NCBI RefSeq assembly: GCF_006265175.1
Contig: NZ_VDCQ01000033.1
Coordinates: forward strand, 32,026-96,025
Direction: 5' to 3'
Origin: Paenibacillus hemerocallicola
Lineage (GTDB): Bacteria > Bacillota > Bacilli > Paenibacillales > NBRC-103111
DNA: 64,000 bases
This document shows, one piece after another, positions 33,557 through 42,775 of this stretch (positions within the stretch are counted from its first letter, which is position 1; each line of letters begins with the position of its first letter). The notes beneath the pieces were generated by a model. The model saw nothing but the letters and a program-made list of their open reading frames with translations, made no database searches and was not told where the DNA came from. A program made the translations under genes and the position numbers.

Positions 33557-34741
33557 GTGAAAACGACGATCTTCAACCGGCTGCGCGGCTTCGTCCGCAT
33601 CGAGCTGCGCGGCCGAAATATGGAAAAGCTGTTGAATGCGCTCATTACGGGCCGGTTTGTCGTCTGGGACATCCGACGCTCCCACGATGAAGCGGTGGAG
33701 CTTCATATCCTCATCCGCGATTTTTTCAAGCTGCGCCCGCTTTTGAGAGAGACGGGCTCCAAGCTTCGCGTGCGGGGAAGGTACGGTTTCCCGTTCGTGC
33801 TGGACAAGCTCGGACGCCGTAAAATGTTTATTGCCGGCATCGTTTGTTTTTTCGCCGCGATTTACATGCTTTCCATGCTCGTTTGGCAAATCGACGTGGA
33901 AGGCAACGAGAAAATTGCCAGAAGCGACGTGCTGCAGGCGGCACGGGAACAGGGCATATATCGCTTCCAATGGAAATTCCGCATGCAAGATTCGGACATG
34001 CTGTCCCGGGAGCTCCAAAATAAACTGCCCGGCTCGGCCTGGATAGGCGTGGACGTCCAAGGAACGCGTATTCTGATCAAGATCGTGGAGTCCGCCCGGC
34101 CCGATGACAGGCAATTGATGAACCCGCGGCATCTCGTCGCGTCCAAAAACGCGCTCGTAACGCAAATTTTGGCGGAGAAGGGCAAACCCCTCGTAAAGCC
34201 CAACGCGAACGTCAGCAAAGGCGATATATTGATTTCGGGCTACATCGGGGACGAGGCGAACCGTCAGACAGTCGTAGCCCAAGGGAAAGTCCGCGGCATC
34301 GTATGGGAGGAAGCCACCGTGGAAATTCCGTTGATTCTAAGGCAGAAAGTATATACGGGCGAAACGAAGTCGCGTTCTTTCCTCGTGATCGGAAGCCGGG
34401 GACTCCAAGTGGCCGGATACGGGGAGACGCCTTTCGTCCAGTACGAGACCGTGTCCAGGCTGCAAACCGTTCACTGGCGGAAATGGTCGCTTCCCTTCGG
34501 CTGGCTGAGCGAGAAGCAGCTCGAGTCGCGCATGGAGGAAATTCCTCTCGATCCCGAAGAAGCGAAAAAGATCGCGCTGGAGCAGGCGAGAGCGGAGCTT
34601 GTGGCGGCGGCCGGCCCCGATGCGGTATGGCGCGGCGAAAAGATTATTTTGCATGAAAAGTCGGACAATGGTAAAGTTTATATGAAAGTACTTTTCGAAA
34701 TCGAACAACCTATCGCCGTCGAGCAGCCGATCATCCCATAA
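33557..34741 (+). CDS. yqfD: Sporulation protein YqfD
   Basis: YqfD is a 394-residue membrane protein expressed in the mother cell during sporulation. The N-terminal cytoplasmic part begins FNRLRGFVRIELRGRNMEKL. One membrane segment is at about residues 94-113 (KMFIAGIVCFFAAIYMLSML), and the rest is outside. That outer part includes QIDVEGNEKIARSDVLQAA, a POTRA-like start, and SKGDILISGYIGDEANRQTV. The start is GTG 33557, with AAAGGAGG upstream. Its exact job is unknown. It follows yqfC and precedes phoH with 65 bases between. Confidence 0.95.
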   Translation: MKTTIFNRLRGFVRIELRGRNMEKLLNALITGRFVVWDIRRSHDEAVELHILIRDFFKLRPLLRETGSKLRVRGRYGFPFVLDKLGRRKMFIAGIVCFFAAIYMLSMLVWQIDVEGNEKIARSDVLQAAREQGIYRFQWKFRMQDSDMLSRELQNKLPGSAWIGVDVQGTRILIKIVESARPDDRQLMNPRHLVASKNALVTQILAEKGKPLVKPNANVSKGDILISGYIGDEANRQTVVAQGKVRGIVWEEATVEIPLILRQKVYTGETKSRSFLVIGSRGLQVAGYGETPFVQYETVSRLQTVHWRKWSLPFGWLSEKQLESRMEEIPLDPEEAKKIALEQARAELVAAAGPDAVWRGEKIILHEKSDNGKVYMKVLFEIEQPIAVEQPIIP

Positions 34742-34806
34742 CAACTAGCATTCACCGGCGAACGACCGAAGCAACCGACTAAGACGACAAAGGGACTGAG
34801 GCTTTT

Positions 34807-35775
34807 TTGAACAAAACGAACCAGTTGAAAATCAGCTTGAACAACGTAGCGGAAGGCTTGGCGCTATTCGGGCCGCAAGATAAATTTTTGCATTTGATCG
34901 AAAGCGCGACCGAAGCGAAAATCAATACGAGAGAAGCGGAGCTGTCGATCCATGGGACGGATGCCGAGCTCCAATGGCTGGAGCAGCTGTTCGACGTGCT
35001 CCTGCAGCTCGTCCGCAACCAATATCCGCTGACCGAGCGGGACATTTTATACGCCATGGAGCTGGCCAAGGAAATGAAGGCCGACCAGCTGCTCGACCTG
35101 TACAAGGGCGAAATCGCCTCGACGTACCGCGGCAAGCCGATTCGGGCCAAGACGATCGGACAGCGTCATTACATCTCCACGATTCGCAAAAAAGATATCG
35201 TGCTCGGCATCGGTCCGGCCGGTACGGGGAAAACGTATTTGGCCGTCGTCTTGGCCGTCGTCGCCCTGAAGGAAGGCAAAGTAAAGCGGATCGTACTGAC
35301 CCGCCCGGCCGTAGAGGCCGGAGAAAGCCTCGGCTTCTTGCCCGGCGACCTGCAGGAAAAAGTTGACCCCTATTTGCGTCCGTTGTATGATGCACTTAAC
35401 GATGTGCTCGGACCGGAGCAGGTGGCCAAATCGCTGGAGCGCGGATTGATCGAAATCGCGCCGCTTGCCTATATGCGCGGCCGTACGCTGGACGATTCGT
35501 TCATCATACTGGATGAAGCGCAAAATACGACCCCGGAGCAGATGAAAATGTTTTTGACCCGTCTAGGCTTCGGCTCGAAAATGGTCATTACCGGGGACAA
35601 AACGCAAATCGATCTCCCGCGCGGCACCCGCTCCGGGCTCGTCGAAGCGGAGCGCATATTAAAGCCGATTACGGAAATCGGCATCGTTCATTTCGCCGAG
35701 CAGGATGTCGTCCGGCACTCGCTCGTCCAAAAAATTATTGTCGCATACCAACAAGAAAATGAAAACAAGGGCTGA
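34807..35775 (+). CDS. phoH: PhoH family ATPase
   Basis: This cytosolic P-loop ATPase of 322 residues has an N-terminal KH-like region and the PhoH core. Walker A is GPAGTGKTYLAV, near residue 140, followed by RIVLTRPAVEAGESLGFLPG. The Walker B region is SFIILDEAQNTTPEQMKMFL and the downstream motif is KMVITGDKTQIDLPRG. PhoH proteins are thought to act on RNA, often with YbeY, which is encoded two genes downstream. The start is TTG 34807, with GAGG before it. The name is historical; phosphate regulation is not implied here. Confidence 0.95.
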   Translation: MNKTNQLKISLNNVAEGLALFGPQDKFLHLIESATEAKINTREAELSIHGTDAELQWLEQLFDVLLQLVRNQYPLTERDILYAMELAKEMKADQLLDLYKGEIASTYRGKPIRAKTIGQRHYISTIRKKDIVLGIGPAGTGKTYLAVVLAVVALKEGKVKRIVLTRPAVEAGESLGFLPGDLQEKVDPYLRPLYDALNDVLGPEQVAKSLERGLIEIAPLAYMRGRTLDDSFIILDEAQNTTPEQMKMFLTRLGFGSKMVITGDKTQIDLPRGTRSGLVEAERILKPITEIGIVHFAEQDVVRHSLVQKIIVAYQQENENKG

Positions 35776-35809
35776 TCGACTTTCGTCCGGATGAAAGCGA
35801 GGACTGATC

Positions 35810-38053
35810 GTGGACCAAAACCAGCGGATTTCCATCGACGGAAAACATTCGTACCGGCTGGGCGGCTGGAAAACAAGCCTCGGGATCCGCTTGCTGTTGT
35901 TCGCATTGCTGGGACTTCTGTTTTACTTTGCATTGGCCGGCAGGTTAATCCCCCAAACGTACGATATCGAGCCGGGAGCGGTGAGCGAGAAAACGATCTA
36001 CGCGACGAAGCAGATCGAGAACGCGATCGAAACTCAAAAAGCGAAGGAAGAAGCGGCCAGGCGGGTTCAGCCCGTCTATTCCATTTTGCCGATGAAAAAC
36101 GAAAGTCTGATCGAGACGATTTTCGAGAAATTAAGGCAAATCAACGCCGACGAACAGCTTAGCACCAATGATAAAGTCAATGTATTCCGCAATGTCTTCC
36201 CGACGATGTACAGCGATTACACGGGGAATCTATATACTTCGATCAGAGCGAGCGACCCGGCGAACGACGGTCTTCTGAACGAGGTCAAAACGGCATTGAC
36301 GGAACAGCAGTACCGTATCCCGGAAGAAGTGTATTTCAAGTTTCCCAGGCTGACCAAGGAAGATCTGGATGCGATGGAGCCCGTGGCCAAAGACGTCGTC
36401 AGCCGTTTGATGAACGACCAGCTTCCGAACGCGCAGTCGGCGCGGACAAGGGTGGCCGAGCTCGTCAACACATCGCCACTGACCAAGAACACGTCCAGGG
36501 AAATGGTTCAGGAGCTGGCCAGATTCGTCATTACGCCGAACAAGTTCGCCAACCAGAAGGCGACGGATCAGGAGCGGGCGGAGGCTCGCGAGGGCACGAA
36601 GCCGGTCTACATCAACAAAGGCGACATTCTCGTGCATAAAGGCGAAATGGTGTCGGATGAAACGTACGAGCGGCTGAAAACGATGGATTTGCTGAAGGAA
36701 AAGGTAAACTATTGGCCGCAGCTGGGGCTGACGCTGCTAAGCGGACTGTTCGTACTCGGGTTGTACATGTTCGTCCGCCAAAGCGAGCATTCGATCCGCA
36801 GCAATAACGTACAGCTGCTTATGCTCGTTCTCATTTATGTCTTGAATATTACCGGAATGAAAATAGTTGCGCTCGGACAAAACATGGATTACGCGAATAT
36901 CGGCTATTTGGCCCCGGTGGCCATGGGAACGATGCTGATCGCGATCCTGATCGGAATGCCGATCGCTTTCGTGTCGTCCATCCTGTTCGCGCTTCTTTCC
37001 AGCATTATTTATAACATCAAGGGCGAAGTGCTGTTCGATTTCCGATACGGACTGCTGGCGCTCGTCGTCTGCATTACGTCGGTATTCGCCATCCAGCGGG
37101 CGAATCAGCGCGCTTCGATTTTGAGATCGGGCATCATGATCTCTTTGACCGGAGCTGTCGCGATTTTGGCGGTTACCTTTCTCGATAATGTATATACGCG
37201 TACGGAGATTATGATGTCATTCGGCTTTACGGTTGCGTCCGGGCTGCTGACGGCTGTTCTGGTCATCGGTCTTATGCCGTTTTTTGAAGTATCGTTCGGC
37301 ATTTTATCGCCGTTGAAGCTGGTGGAGCTGTCGAACCCGAACCACCCTTTGCTGCGCAAGCTGCTTACGGAGACGCCTGGCACGTACCATCATAGCGTCA
37401 TGGTCGGCAACTTGTCCGAAGCGGCCGCCGAATCGGTCGGCGCCAACGGGCTGTTGTGCCGGGTCGGATCGTATTACCATGATATCGGCAAGACGAAACG
37501 GCCGAGCTACTTTATCGAGAACCAGATGAGCATGGGAAACCCTCACGACCATATCGAGCCGGCTTTGAGCAAATCGATTATCGTGGCCCACGCCCGGGAC
37601 GGCGTCGAGATGCTCAAGGAACATAACATGCCGAAACCGATTCGCGATATTGCCGAGCAGCACCACGGTACGACCTTATTGAAATTTTTTTACTTCAAAG
37701 CGAAAAAGCTGCAGCCGGAAGGCGCGGAGCCGATACCGGAGGAGGAATACCGGTATCCGGGTCCGAATGCTCAATCGAAGGAAGCCGCTATCGTCGGCAT
37801 AGCGGATGGAGTAGAGGCGGCGGTGCGTTCTTTGCGGAATCCGTCCATCGAGCAAATCGACACGATGGTTCGCAAAATCATTAAGGACCGGCTGGACGAC
37901 GGCCAGTTCAACGAGTGCGACTTGACGCTTCGCGAGCTGGATACGATTGCCAAAACTTTGAACGAGACGCTGCTCGGCATATTCCATTCCCGGATCGAAT
38001 ATCCTGCCGATACGGCGGCCAAAAGCGACGGCAAGGAAGCCAAACAAGCGTAA
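35810..38053 (+). CDS. 7TMR-HD membrane phosphohydrolase, c-di-AMP phosphodiesterase (PgpH/YqfF)
   Basis: This 747-residue protein is expected to hydrolyse c-di-AMP. It has an N-terminal membrane segment (about residues 25-45), a large external 7TMR-HDED domain with three to four helical lobes, seven membrane segments (about 300-480) and a cytosolic HD domain. The HD motifs are PGTYHHSVMVGNL, YYHDIGKTKRPSYFIENQ, VAHARDGVEML and AEQHHGTTLLKFFY, and later EAAIVGIADGVEAAVR. The start is GTG 35810. The gene lies between phoH and ybeY in the conserved order. Function is taken from the characterised Listeria homologue. Confidence 0.95.
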   Translation: MDQNQRISIDGKHSYRLGGWKTSLGIRLLLFALLGLLFYFALAGRLIPQTYDIEPGAVSEKTIYATKQIENAIETQKAKEEAARRVQPVYSILPMKNESLIETIFEKLRQINADEQLSTNDKVNVFRNVFPTMYSDYTGNLYTSIRASDPANDGLLNEVKTALTEQQYRIPEEVYFKFPRLTKEDLDAMEPVAKDVVSRLMNDQLPNAQSARTRVAELVNTSPLTKNTSREMVQELARFVITPNKFANQKATDQERAEAREGTKPVYINKGDILVHKGEMVSDETYERLKTMDLLKEKVNYWPQLGLTLLSGLFVLGLYMFVRQSEHSIRSNNVQLLMLVLIYVLNITGMKIVALGQNMDYANIGYLAPVAMGTMLIAILIGMPIAFVSSILFALLSSIIYNIKGEVLFDFRYGLLALVVCITSVFAIQRANQRASILRSGIMISLTGAVAILAVTFLDNVYTRTEIMMSFGFTVASGLLTAVLVIGLMPFFEVSFGILSPLKLVELSNPNHPLLRKLLTETPGTYHHSVMVGNLSEAAAESVGANGLLCRVGSYYHDIGKTKRPSYFIENQMSMGNPHDHIEPALSKSIIVAHARDGVEMLKEHNMPKPIRDIAEQHHGTTLLKFFYFKAKKLQPEGAEPIPEEEYRYPGPNAQSKEAAIVGIADGVEAAVRSLRNPSIEQIDTMVRKIIKDRLDDGQFNECDLTLRELDTIAKTLNETLLGIFHSRIEYPADTAAKSDGKEAKQA

Positions 38054-38067
38054 GGAGACGGTAACGG

Positions 38068-38631
38068 ATGACCTTGAGTTTAGAATGGAACGACGAACAG
38101 GACGCTCTCGATATCGGGGAACCGTTAATTGGTTTGCTGGATACTTTGCTCAAGCTGGCGGCCGAGTCGGAAGGGATCGAATCCGGCGAGGTGGTGGTCA
38201 GCTTCGTGAACGACGAGGCGATTCGCGTTTTGAACCGCGATTACCGGAATATCGACAAAGCCACGGATGTCTTGTCCTTCTCGATGCTGGAAAGCGTGGA
38301 GGGCGAGCCGGAAATCGTATACGAGGACGAGGAAGAGCTCGATGACGGCTTGTCGGACGAGGAATTCGACGGCGACGAGCGGAACGAAAACGGGGTAGAC
38401 GACGATGAAGGCGAGGAATATCCGGAGCCGCTCGGAGATATCGTCATTTCCGTAGAGCGAGCCTTGGAGCAAGCGCAAGAATACGGTCATTCCGTCGAAC
38501 GGGAAATCGGCTTTTTGTTCGTGCACGGGTTTCTCCATTTGATCGGCTACGACCATGGGGACGAGGAAGCGGAGCGGATCATGTTCGAGAAACAGGAAGC
38601 GGTGCTGCAAAAGGCGGGACTGCGGCGGTGA
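38068..38631 (+). CDS. ybeY: rRNA maturation endoribonuclease YbeY
   Basis: YbeY is a zinc-dependent endoribonuclease for 16S rRNA 3'-end processing and ribosome quality control. The metal-binding motif HGFLHLIGYDHGDEEAE is at residues 153-169, and the N-terminal part has FVNDEAIRVLNRDYRNIDKA followed by TDVLSFSM. An acidic insertion at about residues 80-119 (DEEELDDGLSDEEFDGDE and more) separates the two halves. With it the protein reaches 187 residues, longer than B. subtilis YbeY. The GTG of dgkA overlaps its TGA, so they are translationally coupled. Confidence 0.95.
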   Translation: MTLSLEWNDEQDALDIGEPLIGLLDTLLKLAAESEGIESGEVVVSFVNDEAIRVLNRDYRNIDKATDVLSFSMLESVEGEPEIVYEDEEELDDGLSDEEFDGDERNENGVDDDEGEEYPEPLGDIVISVERALEQAQEYGHSVEREIGFLFVHGFLHLIGYDHGDEEAERIMFEKQEAVLQKAGLRR

Positions 38632-39326
38632 GAGACGTCAAAAAGTTTCGCAGAAGCTTTCGCTATGCGTACGAAGGGCTCAAATACGCCCTATCGACTC
38701 AGCAAAACATGCAGTTCCATTTTTCGGTAGCCCTGCTTGCCCTTATTATGGCGATAGGGTTCAAGCTCCCGAAAGCGGAAATTTTGTTTATCCTGTCGGC
38801 GGTCACGCTTGTAATCGTCTGCGAGCTGATCAATACCGCCGTGGAAAAAGCGGTCGATCTGGCCATGCCCGACCGGCATCCGCTGGCCAAGATCGCCAAA
38901 GACGTAGCCGCAGCCGCCGTTCTCGTATCGGCGGTTTTTGCCGCTATCGTCGGTATGGTCGTTTTTTACGAGCCGCTCGATCTGCTGATCCGCCAAGCGG
39001 GTACTACCGAAAGCGTTTTGACGCCGGGACTGATCTTGACGCTCGTAGCGCTTGTCGCATTGATCGTCATCGTGGCCCAAACGCGTTTTTCCGATAAACG
39101 GTTTCGGTTGAGGCCAAGCTTGCTGACGGCCGTTTCGTTCGCCATTTCGACCTGGATCGCGCTGCTGACGGCCAATTCGCTCATTGCGCTGTTGGGCTAC
39201 GGTCTGTCGATTCAGCTGACGTTCGTTCTGTACGACAAACGGAGCCGGCAGCTGCCCGCTTTGGTGGCAGGGGCGGTCATCGGCTCGGCTATGACCGCTT
39301 TGGCATTTTATTTGATATTGGCTTGA
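38628..39326 (+). CDS. dgkA: Diacylglycerol/undecaprenol kinase with C-terminal membrane extension
   Basis: Residues 1-120 are a normal DgkA: SFRYAYEGLKYALSTQQNMQ, then VIVCELINTAVEKAVDLAM, the catalytic helix with Glu and Asn residues, and HPLAKIAKDVAAAAVLVSA. In Firmicutes this enzyme phosphorylates undecaprenol for cell-wall carrier recycling. Residues 125-232 add about four more membrane segments (TPGLILTLVALVALIVIV and onward) without the PAP2 phosphatase motifs. B. subtilis DgkA lacks this part. The start GTG overlaps the ybeY stop. The extension's job is unknown. Confidence 0.93.
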   Translation: MRDVKKFRRSFRYAYEGLKYALSTQQNMQFHFSVALLALIMAIGFKLPKAEILFILSAVTLVIVCELINTAVEKAVDLAMPDRHPLAKIAKDVAAAAVLVSAVFAAIVGMVVFYEPLDLLIRQAGTTESVLTPGLILTLVALVALIVIVAQTRFSDKRFRLRPSLLTAVSFAISTWIALLTANSLIALLGYGLSIQLTFVLYDKRSRQLPALVAGAVIGSAMTALAFYLILA

Positions 39327-39340
39327 GGGAGGTTAAATGG

Positions 39341-39763
39341 ATGGACAAGGACCGGATCGACGCGGCGGAGCTTATCCACCACGCGATTGCCGCGAGGGAA
39401 CGCGCTTACGCGCCTTATTCCCGATTTCGCGTAGGAAGCGCCCTGCTGGATGAGCAGGGTCATGTCCACTATGGCTGCAACGTGGAGAATGCGGCCTACG
39501 GACCGACCAATTGCGCCGAACGAACGGCGCTGTTTCGTGCCATTGCGGACGGACGCAAGCAGGGGAGCTTTACGGCTATGGCCGTCGTAGGCGATACGGA
39601 CGGACCGATTTCCCCGTGCGGCATATGCCGTCAAGTCATGGTCGAGCTGTGTCCGCCGGACATGCCGGTATATTTGGCCAACCTGAAGGGCGATATTACA
39701 AAGACGACGGTATCGAGGCTGCTGCCCGGAGCGTTCGGTCCAGCAGATCTCGCATCGAAATGA
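39341..39763 (+). CDS. cdd: Cytidine deaminase
   Basis: This homotetramer-type enzyme of 140 residues deaminates cytidine and deoxycytidine to uridine forms for pyrimidine salvage. The zinc site has CNVENAAYGPTNCAERTALF, with Glu the catalytic base, and SPCGICRQVM. YAPYSRFRVGSALL is the N-terminal substrate-binding loop. I chose ATG 39341, eight bases after GGGAGG; the frame is open to 39323. It sits in the conserved dgkA-cdd-era order. Confidence 0.96.
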   Translation: MDKDRIDAAELIHHAIAARERAYAPYSRFRVGSALLDEQGHVHYGCNVENAAYGPTNCAERTALFRAIADGRKQGSFTAMAVVGDTDGPISPCGICRQVMVELCPPDMPVYLANLKGDITKTTVSRLLPGAFGPADLASK

Positions 39764-39791
39764 TTGAAGGACATGGGGGTATACGAATTAC

Positions 39792-40685
39792 ATGACCAAA
39801 CATAAATCAGGCTTTGTCGCCATCATCGGACGGCCCAATGTCGGCAAGTCGACCTTGCTGAACCAAGTGATCGGCCAAAAGATCGCCATCATGTCGGACA
39901 AGCCGCAAACGACGCGCAATAAAATTCACGGGGTTTACACGAAGGAAGGCATGCAGATCGTCTTTCTCGACACGCCCGGCATTCACAAGCCGAAATCGAA
40001 GCTCGGCAATTATATGATGAAAGTGGCGGAGAACACGTTCCACGAAGTAGACGCGATTCTATTTCTCGTCGACGTGGCGGAAGGGATCGGCGGCGGCGAC
40101 CGTTTTATTATCGAGCAGTTGAAAAACGTGAACACCCCCGTCTTGCTCGTTCTAAACAAAATCGATCAAGTCCATCCGGAGGCGCTGCTGCCGATTATCG
40201 TGGCCTACAAGGACTTGTACGATTTCGCGGAAATCGTGCCGATCTCGGCGCTTCAGGGCAACAACGTCAATACGCTGCTCGAACAGATCGGCAAGTACTT
40301 GCCGGAAGGACCGCAATATTATCCGGCCGACCAAGTAACCGATTATCCGGAACAATTTATTTGCGCGGAGCTGATCCGGGAAAAAATATTGCATATGACC
40401 CGCGAGGAAATCCCCCATTCGATCGCGGTGGCGATCGAGAGCATGAAGGTGGAGGAAAACGGCTTGGTCAACATCGGAGCCGTCATTTTCGTCGAGCGCG
40501 ATTCGCAGAAAGGTATCGTTATCGGCAAACAAGGGGCGATGCTGAAAGAAATCGGCAAACAGGCGCGCCGCGATATCGAGACGCTGCTCGGCTCGAAAAT
40601 TTTTCTCGAGCTTTGGGTCAAAGTAAAGAAAGATTGGCGCAATCGCGAGCATGTGTTGAAAGACTTGGGTTTCCGGCACGATTGA
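39792..40685 (+). CDS. era: GTPase Era
   Basis: Era is an essential GTPase for 16S rRNA maturation and 30S assembly. It has 297 residues. G motifs are GRPNVGKST (residues 13-21), the effector region [29 protein letters not shown] and the G5 region [11 protein letters not shown]. The C-terminal KH domain contains [19 protein letters not shown] and binds the 16S 3' end. The spacing to cdd is 28 bases. It precedes yqzL and recO as in other Bacillales. Confidence 0.98.
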   Translation: MTKHKSGFVAIIGRPNVGKSTLLNQVIGQKIAIMSDKPQTTRNKIHGVYTKEGMQIVFLDTPGIHKPKSKLGNYMMKVAENTFHEVDAILFLVDVAEGIGGGDRFIIEQLKNVNTPVLLVLNKIDQVHPEALLPIIVAYKDLYDFAEIVPISALQGNNVNTLLEQIGKYLPEGPQYYPADQVTDYPEQFICAELIREKILHMTREEIPHSIAVAIESMKVEENGLVNIGAVIFVERDSQKGIVIGKQGAMLKEIGKQARRDIETLLGSKIFLELWVKVKKDWRNREHVLKDLGFRHD

Positions 40686-40819
40686 CGGCTTCGAAATCGG
40701 ATGCGGCATGGAAGTCCGGTCTTCGTATTGTGGGGATATTTACATTGGATACTCCGTGTTCCGTTCGCTCATCCTATGAAGTATCGATCAGATATTTCCT
40801 CATTGAAAGGATGAACCGC

Positions 40820-40963
40820 ATGCGCGACTTTTCGTGGAAGTATTTTACGATGACGGGTGATGTGGAATCGTACTTGCTTTTTAAAGAAATCGATCATCAG
40901 GCGAGCGTGGAGCCGGAGGAGGAAGAAGATCTTATTCCGGACGATATGGAATTGACGAACTGA
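40820..40963 (+). CDS. yqzL: YqzL family small protein
   Basis: This tiny protein of 47 residues starts MRDFSWKYFTMTGDVESYLL and continues with an acidic tail EPEEEEDLIPDDMEL. The N-terminal motif DFxWKYFxxTG is the hallmark of the YqzL family found between era and recO in Bacillales. ATG 40820 has GAAAGG nine bases upstream; ATG 40811 is an in-frame alternative. A much longer reading of the frame from 40361 is a shadow of era. Function is unknown. Confidence 0.9.
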   Translation: MRDFSWKYFTMTGDVESYLLFKEIDHQASVEPEEEEDLIPDDMELTN

Positions 40964-41016
40964 TCCGAAGAAGAAGATCTCACGCGGAACATTTGTCATG
41001 GGGAGAAGGAATTGGC

Positions 41017-41763
41017 ATGCTGGTTCGGGTCGAAGGCATCGTGATTCGCAGCATCGATTATGGGGAAGGCGATAAAATACTCACTTTATTTTCCAAGGAA
41101 GCGGGAAAAATAAGTGTCATGGCCCGGGGTGCGAAGAAGCTGAAAAGCCGGTACTCCGCGATCGCGCAGCTGTTTACGTACGGGGAATTCAACTGCTACA
41201 AACCGGGCTCCATGGGTACGCTCAATGCCGGCGAAATTTGGAATTCCTACCACCGGCTGAAGGAAGACATTCATAAGACGGCTTACGCTTCTTACTTGAT
41301 GGAGCTTACCGACCGGATGATCGGCGAGAACGAACGAAACGCCCCGTTGTTCGAGCAGCTGAAAGCGGCTCTCGATGCGATGGACGAAGAGAAGGATCCG
41401 CAAATCGTTACGCATATTTATGAGATGAAAATGCTCGCCATTGCCGGCTATATGCCGGAATTGAACGAATGCGTTTCGTGCGGAACCAAGGAAGGAACGA
41501 TGGCGCTCAGCGTTTCTTTGGGCGGAACGGTATGCAGCCGTTGCCGGCATTCCGATCCGGGAGCACTGGCCGTTTCGGATGGGACGCTTAAGCTGCTCCG
41601 GCTTTTTTTGCATATGGACATTAGACGTCTTGGCAAGACGGAAGTTAAGGAAGCGACGAAAAACCAGCTGAAGCAGTGCATCCGGCAATTTCTGGACGCG
41701 CATGTCGATGTGAAATGGAAATCGCGAAATTTCATCGATCAAATGGACAAGTATGGAATATGA
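41017..41763 (+). CDS. recO: DNA repair protein RecO
   Basis: RecO helps RecA load onto SSB-coated single strands through RecR and anneals strands in gap repair. The 248 residues begin with an OB-fold: VEGIVIRSIDYGEGDKILTL and SVMARGAKKLKSRYSAIAQL. The C-terminal helical part holds a zinc-ribbon with four cysteines, CVSCGTKEG and CSRCRH, at about residues 150-175. ATG 41017 is six bases after GGGGAGAAGGA. In B. subtilis glyQ and glyS follow; here the next gene is ppsR. Confidence 0.96.
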   Translation: MLVRVEGIVIRSIDYGEGDKILTLFSKEAGKISVMARGAKKLKSRYSAIAQLFTYGEFNCYKPGSMGTLNAGEIWNSYHRLKEDIHKTAYASYLMELTDRMIGENERNAPLFEQLKAALDAMDEEKDPQIVTHIYEMKMLAIAGYMPELNECVSCGTKEGTMALSVSLGGTVCSRCRHSDPGALAVSDGTLKLLRLFLHMDIRRLGKTEVKEATKNQLKQCIRQFLDAHVDVKWKSRNFIDQMDKYGI

Positions 41764-41770
41764 AGGTTGT

Positions 41771-41799
41771 TTGCAAACCGGACCTGAATTTGGTATTAT
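41771..41799 (+). promoter_or_regulatory. SigA promoter of ppsR
   Basis: TTGCAA (41771-41776) and TATTAT (41794-41799) have a 17-base spacer, and TGG before the -10 makes it an extended -10. It lies in the recO-ppsR gap, so ppsR starts its own transcript. Confidence 0.7.
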
Positions 41800-41878
41800 T
41801 TTCGAAACATCCGAACCCGTTTCCGCGGCCAACTAGAACCCGGAGGCGGGATTTTTGTATACTGGCGGTGATTGTACC

Positions 41879-42691
41879 ATGAATCGAATTATTCCGAAAC
41901 CGATCGTATACGTCGTGTCCGATTCGGCCGGCGATACGGCGGAGTCCGTGCTGAAGGCAGCGGCCATCCAATTTCATCCCAATATCGTAGAAGTGCGCAG
42001 GGCTCCTTATGTTACCGGACGGGAAGGGGTCGAGCTGATCGTGGCGGAGGCGGCCAAGTCGCAGGCGATCGTCCTGTTTACGCTCGTCGTGCCCGAGCTG
42101 CGGGATTATTTGATCGCACAGGCGCGTAAGCGGAAAGTCATTTCGATCGATTTGCTCGGACCGATTATTTCGACACTGGAGAAGGCATTCAATCGGGAGC
42201 CGCTTCATCAGCCCGGATTGATTCATCAATTGGACGAGGATTATTTCAAAAAAGTGGAGGCGGTCGAATTCGCCGTCAAATATGACGACGGTCGGGACGC
42301 GACGGGCGTACTTCTCGCCGATATCGTGCTGGTCGGAGTTTCGAGAACTTCCAAGACGCCTCTGTCGATGTATTTGGCGCACCGGATGCTCAAAGTGGCC
42401 AACGTACCGCTCGTTCCGGAGCTTCAGCCTCCCGAGCAGTTGTTCTCGGTGTCGCCCGACAAAGTGATCGGGCTTGTCATCGATCCGGAGAAGCTGAACA
42501 TGATCCGCAAGGAACGGCTCAAAAGCTTGGGGTTGGCAGACAACGCTTTATACGCCCAAATCGAACGGATCAAAAAAGAGCTGGAGCATGCCCACAAAAT
42601 TATGTCGCGGGTCGGCTGCAAAGTTATCGACGTATCCAATAAAGCGGTGGAGGAAACCGCAGGCGTTATTTTAAATTTATTCCGGCGTTAG
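41879..42691 (+). CDS. ppsR: Pyruvate,phosphate dikinase regulatory protein / kinase-phosphorylase (PPSR, YqfL family)
   Basis: This bifunctional ADP-dependent kinase and Pi-dependent phosphorylase controls pyruvate phosphate dikinase or PEP synthase. It has 270 residues. Family landmarks are [38 protein letters not shown] with a P-loop-like site, [18 protein letters not shown] and [12 protein letters not shown] chose ATG 41879. TTG 41855, with GGAGG eight bases upstream, is in frame and would add eight residues, so the start is open. Its target gene is not in the window. The gene has its own promoter. Confidence 0.93.
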   Translation: MNRIIPKPIVYVVSDSAGDTAESVLKAAAIQFHPNIVEVRRAPYVTGREGVELIVAEAAKSQAIVLFTLVVPELRDYLIAQARKRKVISIDLLGPIISTLEKAFNREPLHQPGLIHQLDEDYFKKVEAVEFAVKYDDGRDATGVLLADIVLVGVSRTSKTPLSMYLAHRMLKVANVPLVPELQPPEQLFSVSPDKVIGLVIDPEKLNMIRKERLKSLGLADNALYAQIERIKKELEHAHKIMSRVGCKVIDVSNKAVEETAGVILNLFRR

Positions 42692-42775
42692 AGCTTTTCT
42701 GTAATTTGAAAATGAAAGCAGGATTTTTTATTTTTTCCTCGTATATAATATAACGGAAAGCTGCAAAGGAAATTG

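Noticed and set aside
40361..40819. Long frame leading into yqzL
   Set aside because: It is a shadow of era; only the last 47 codons match a family.
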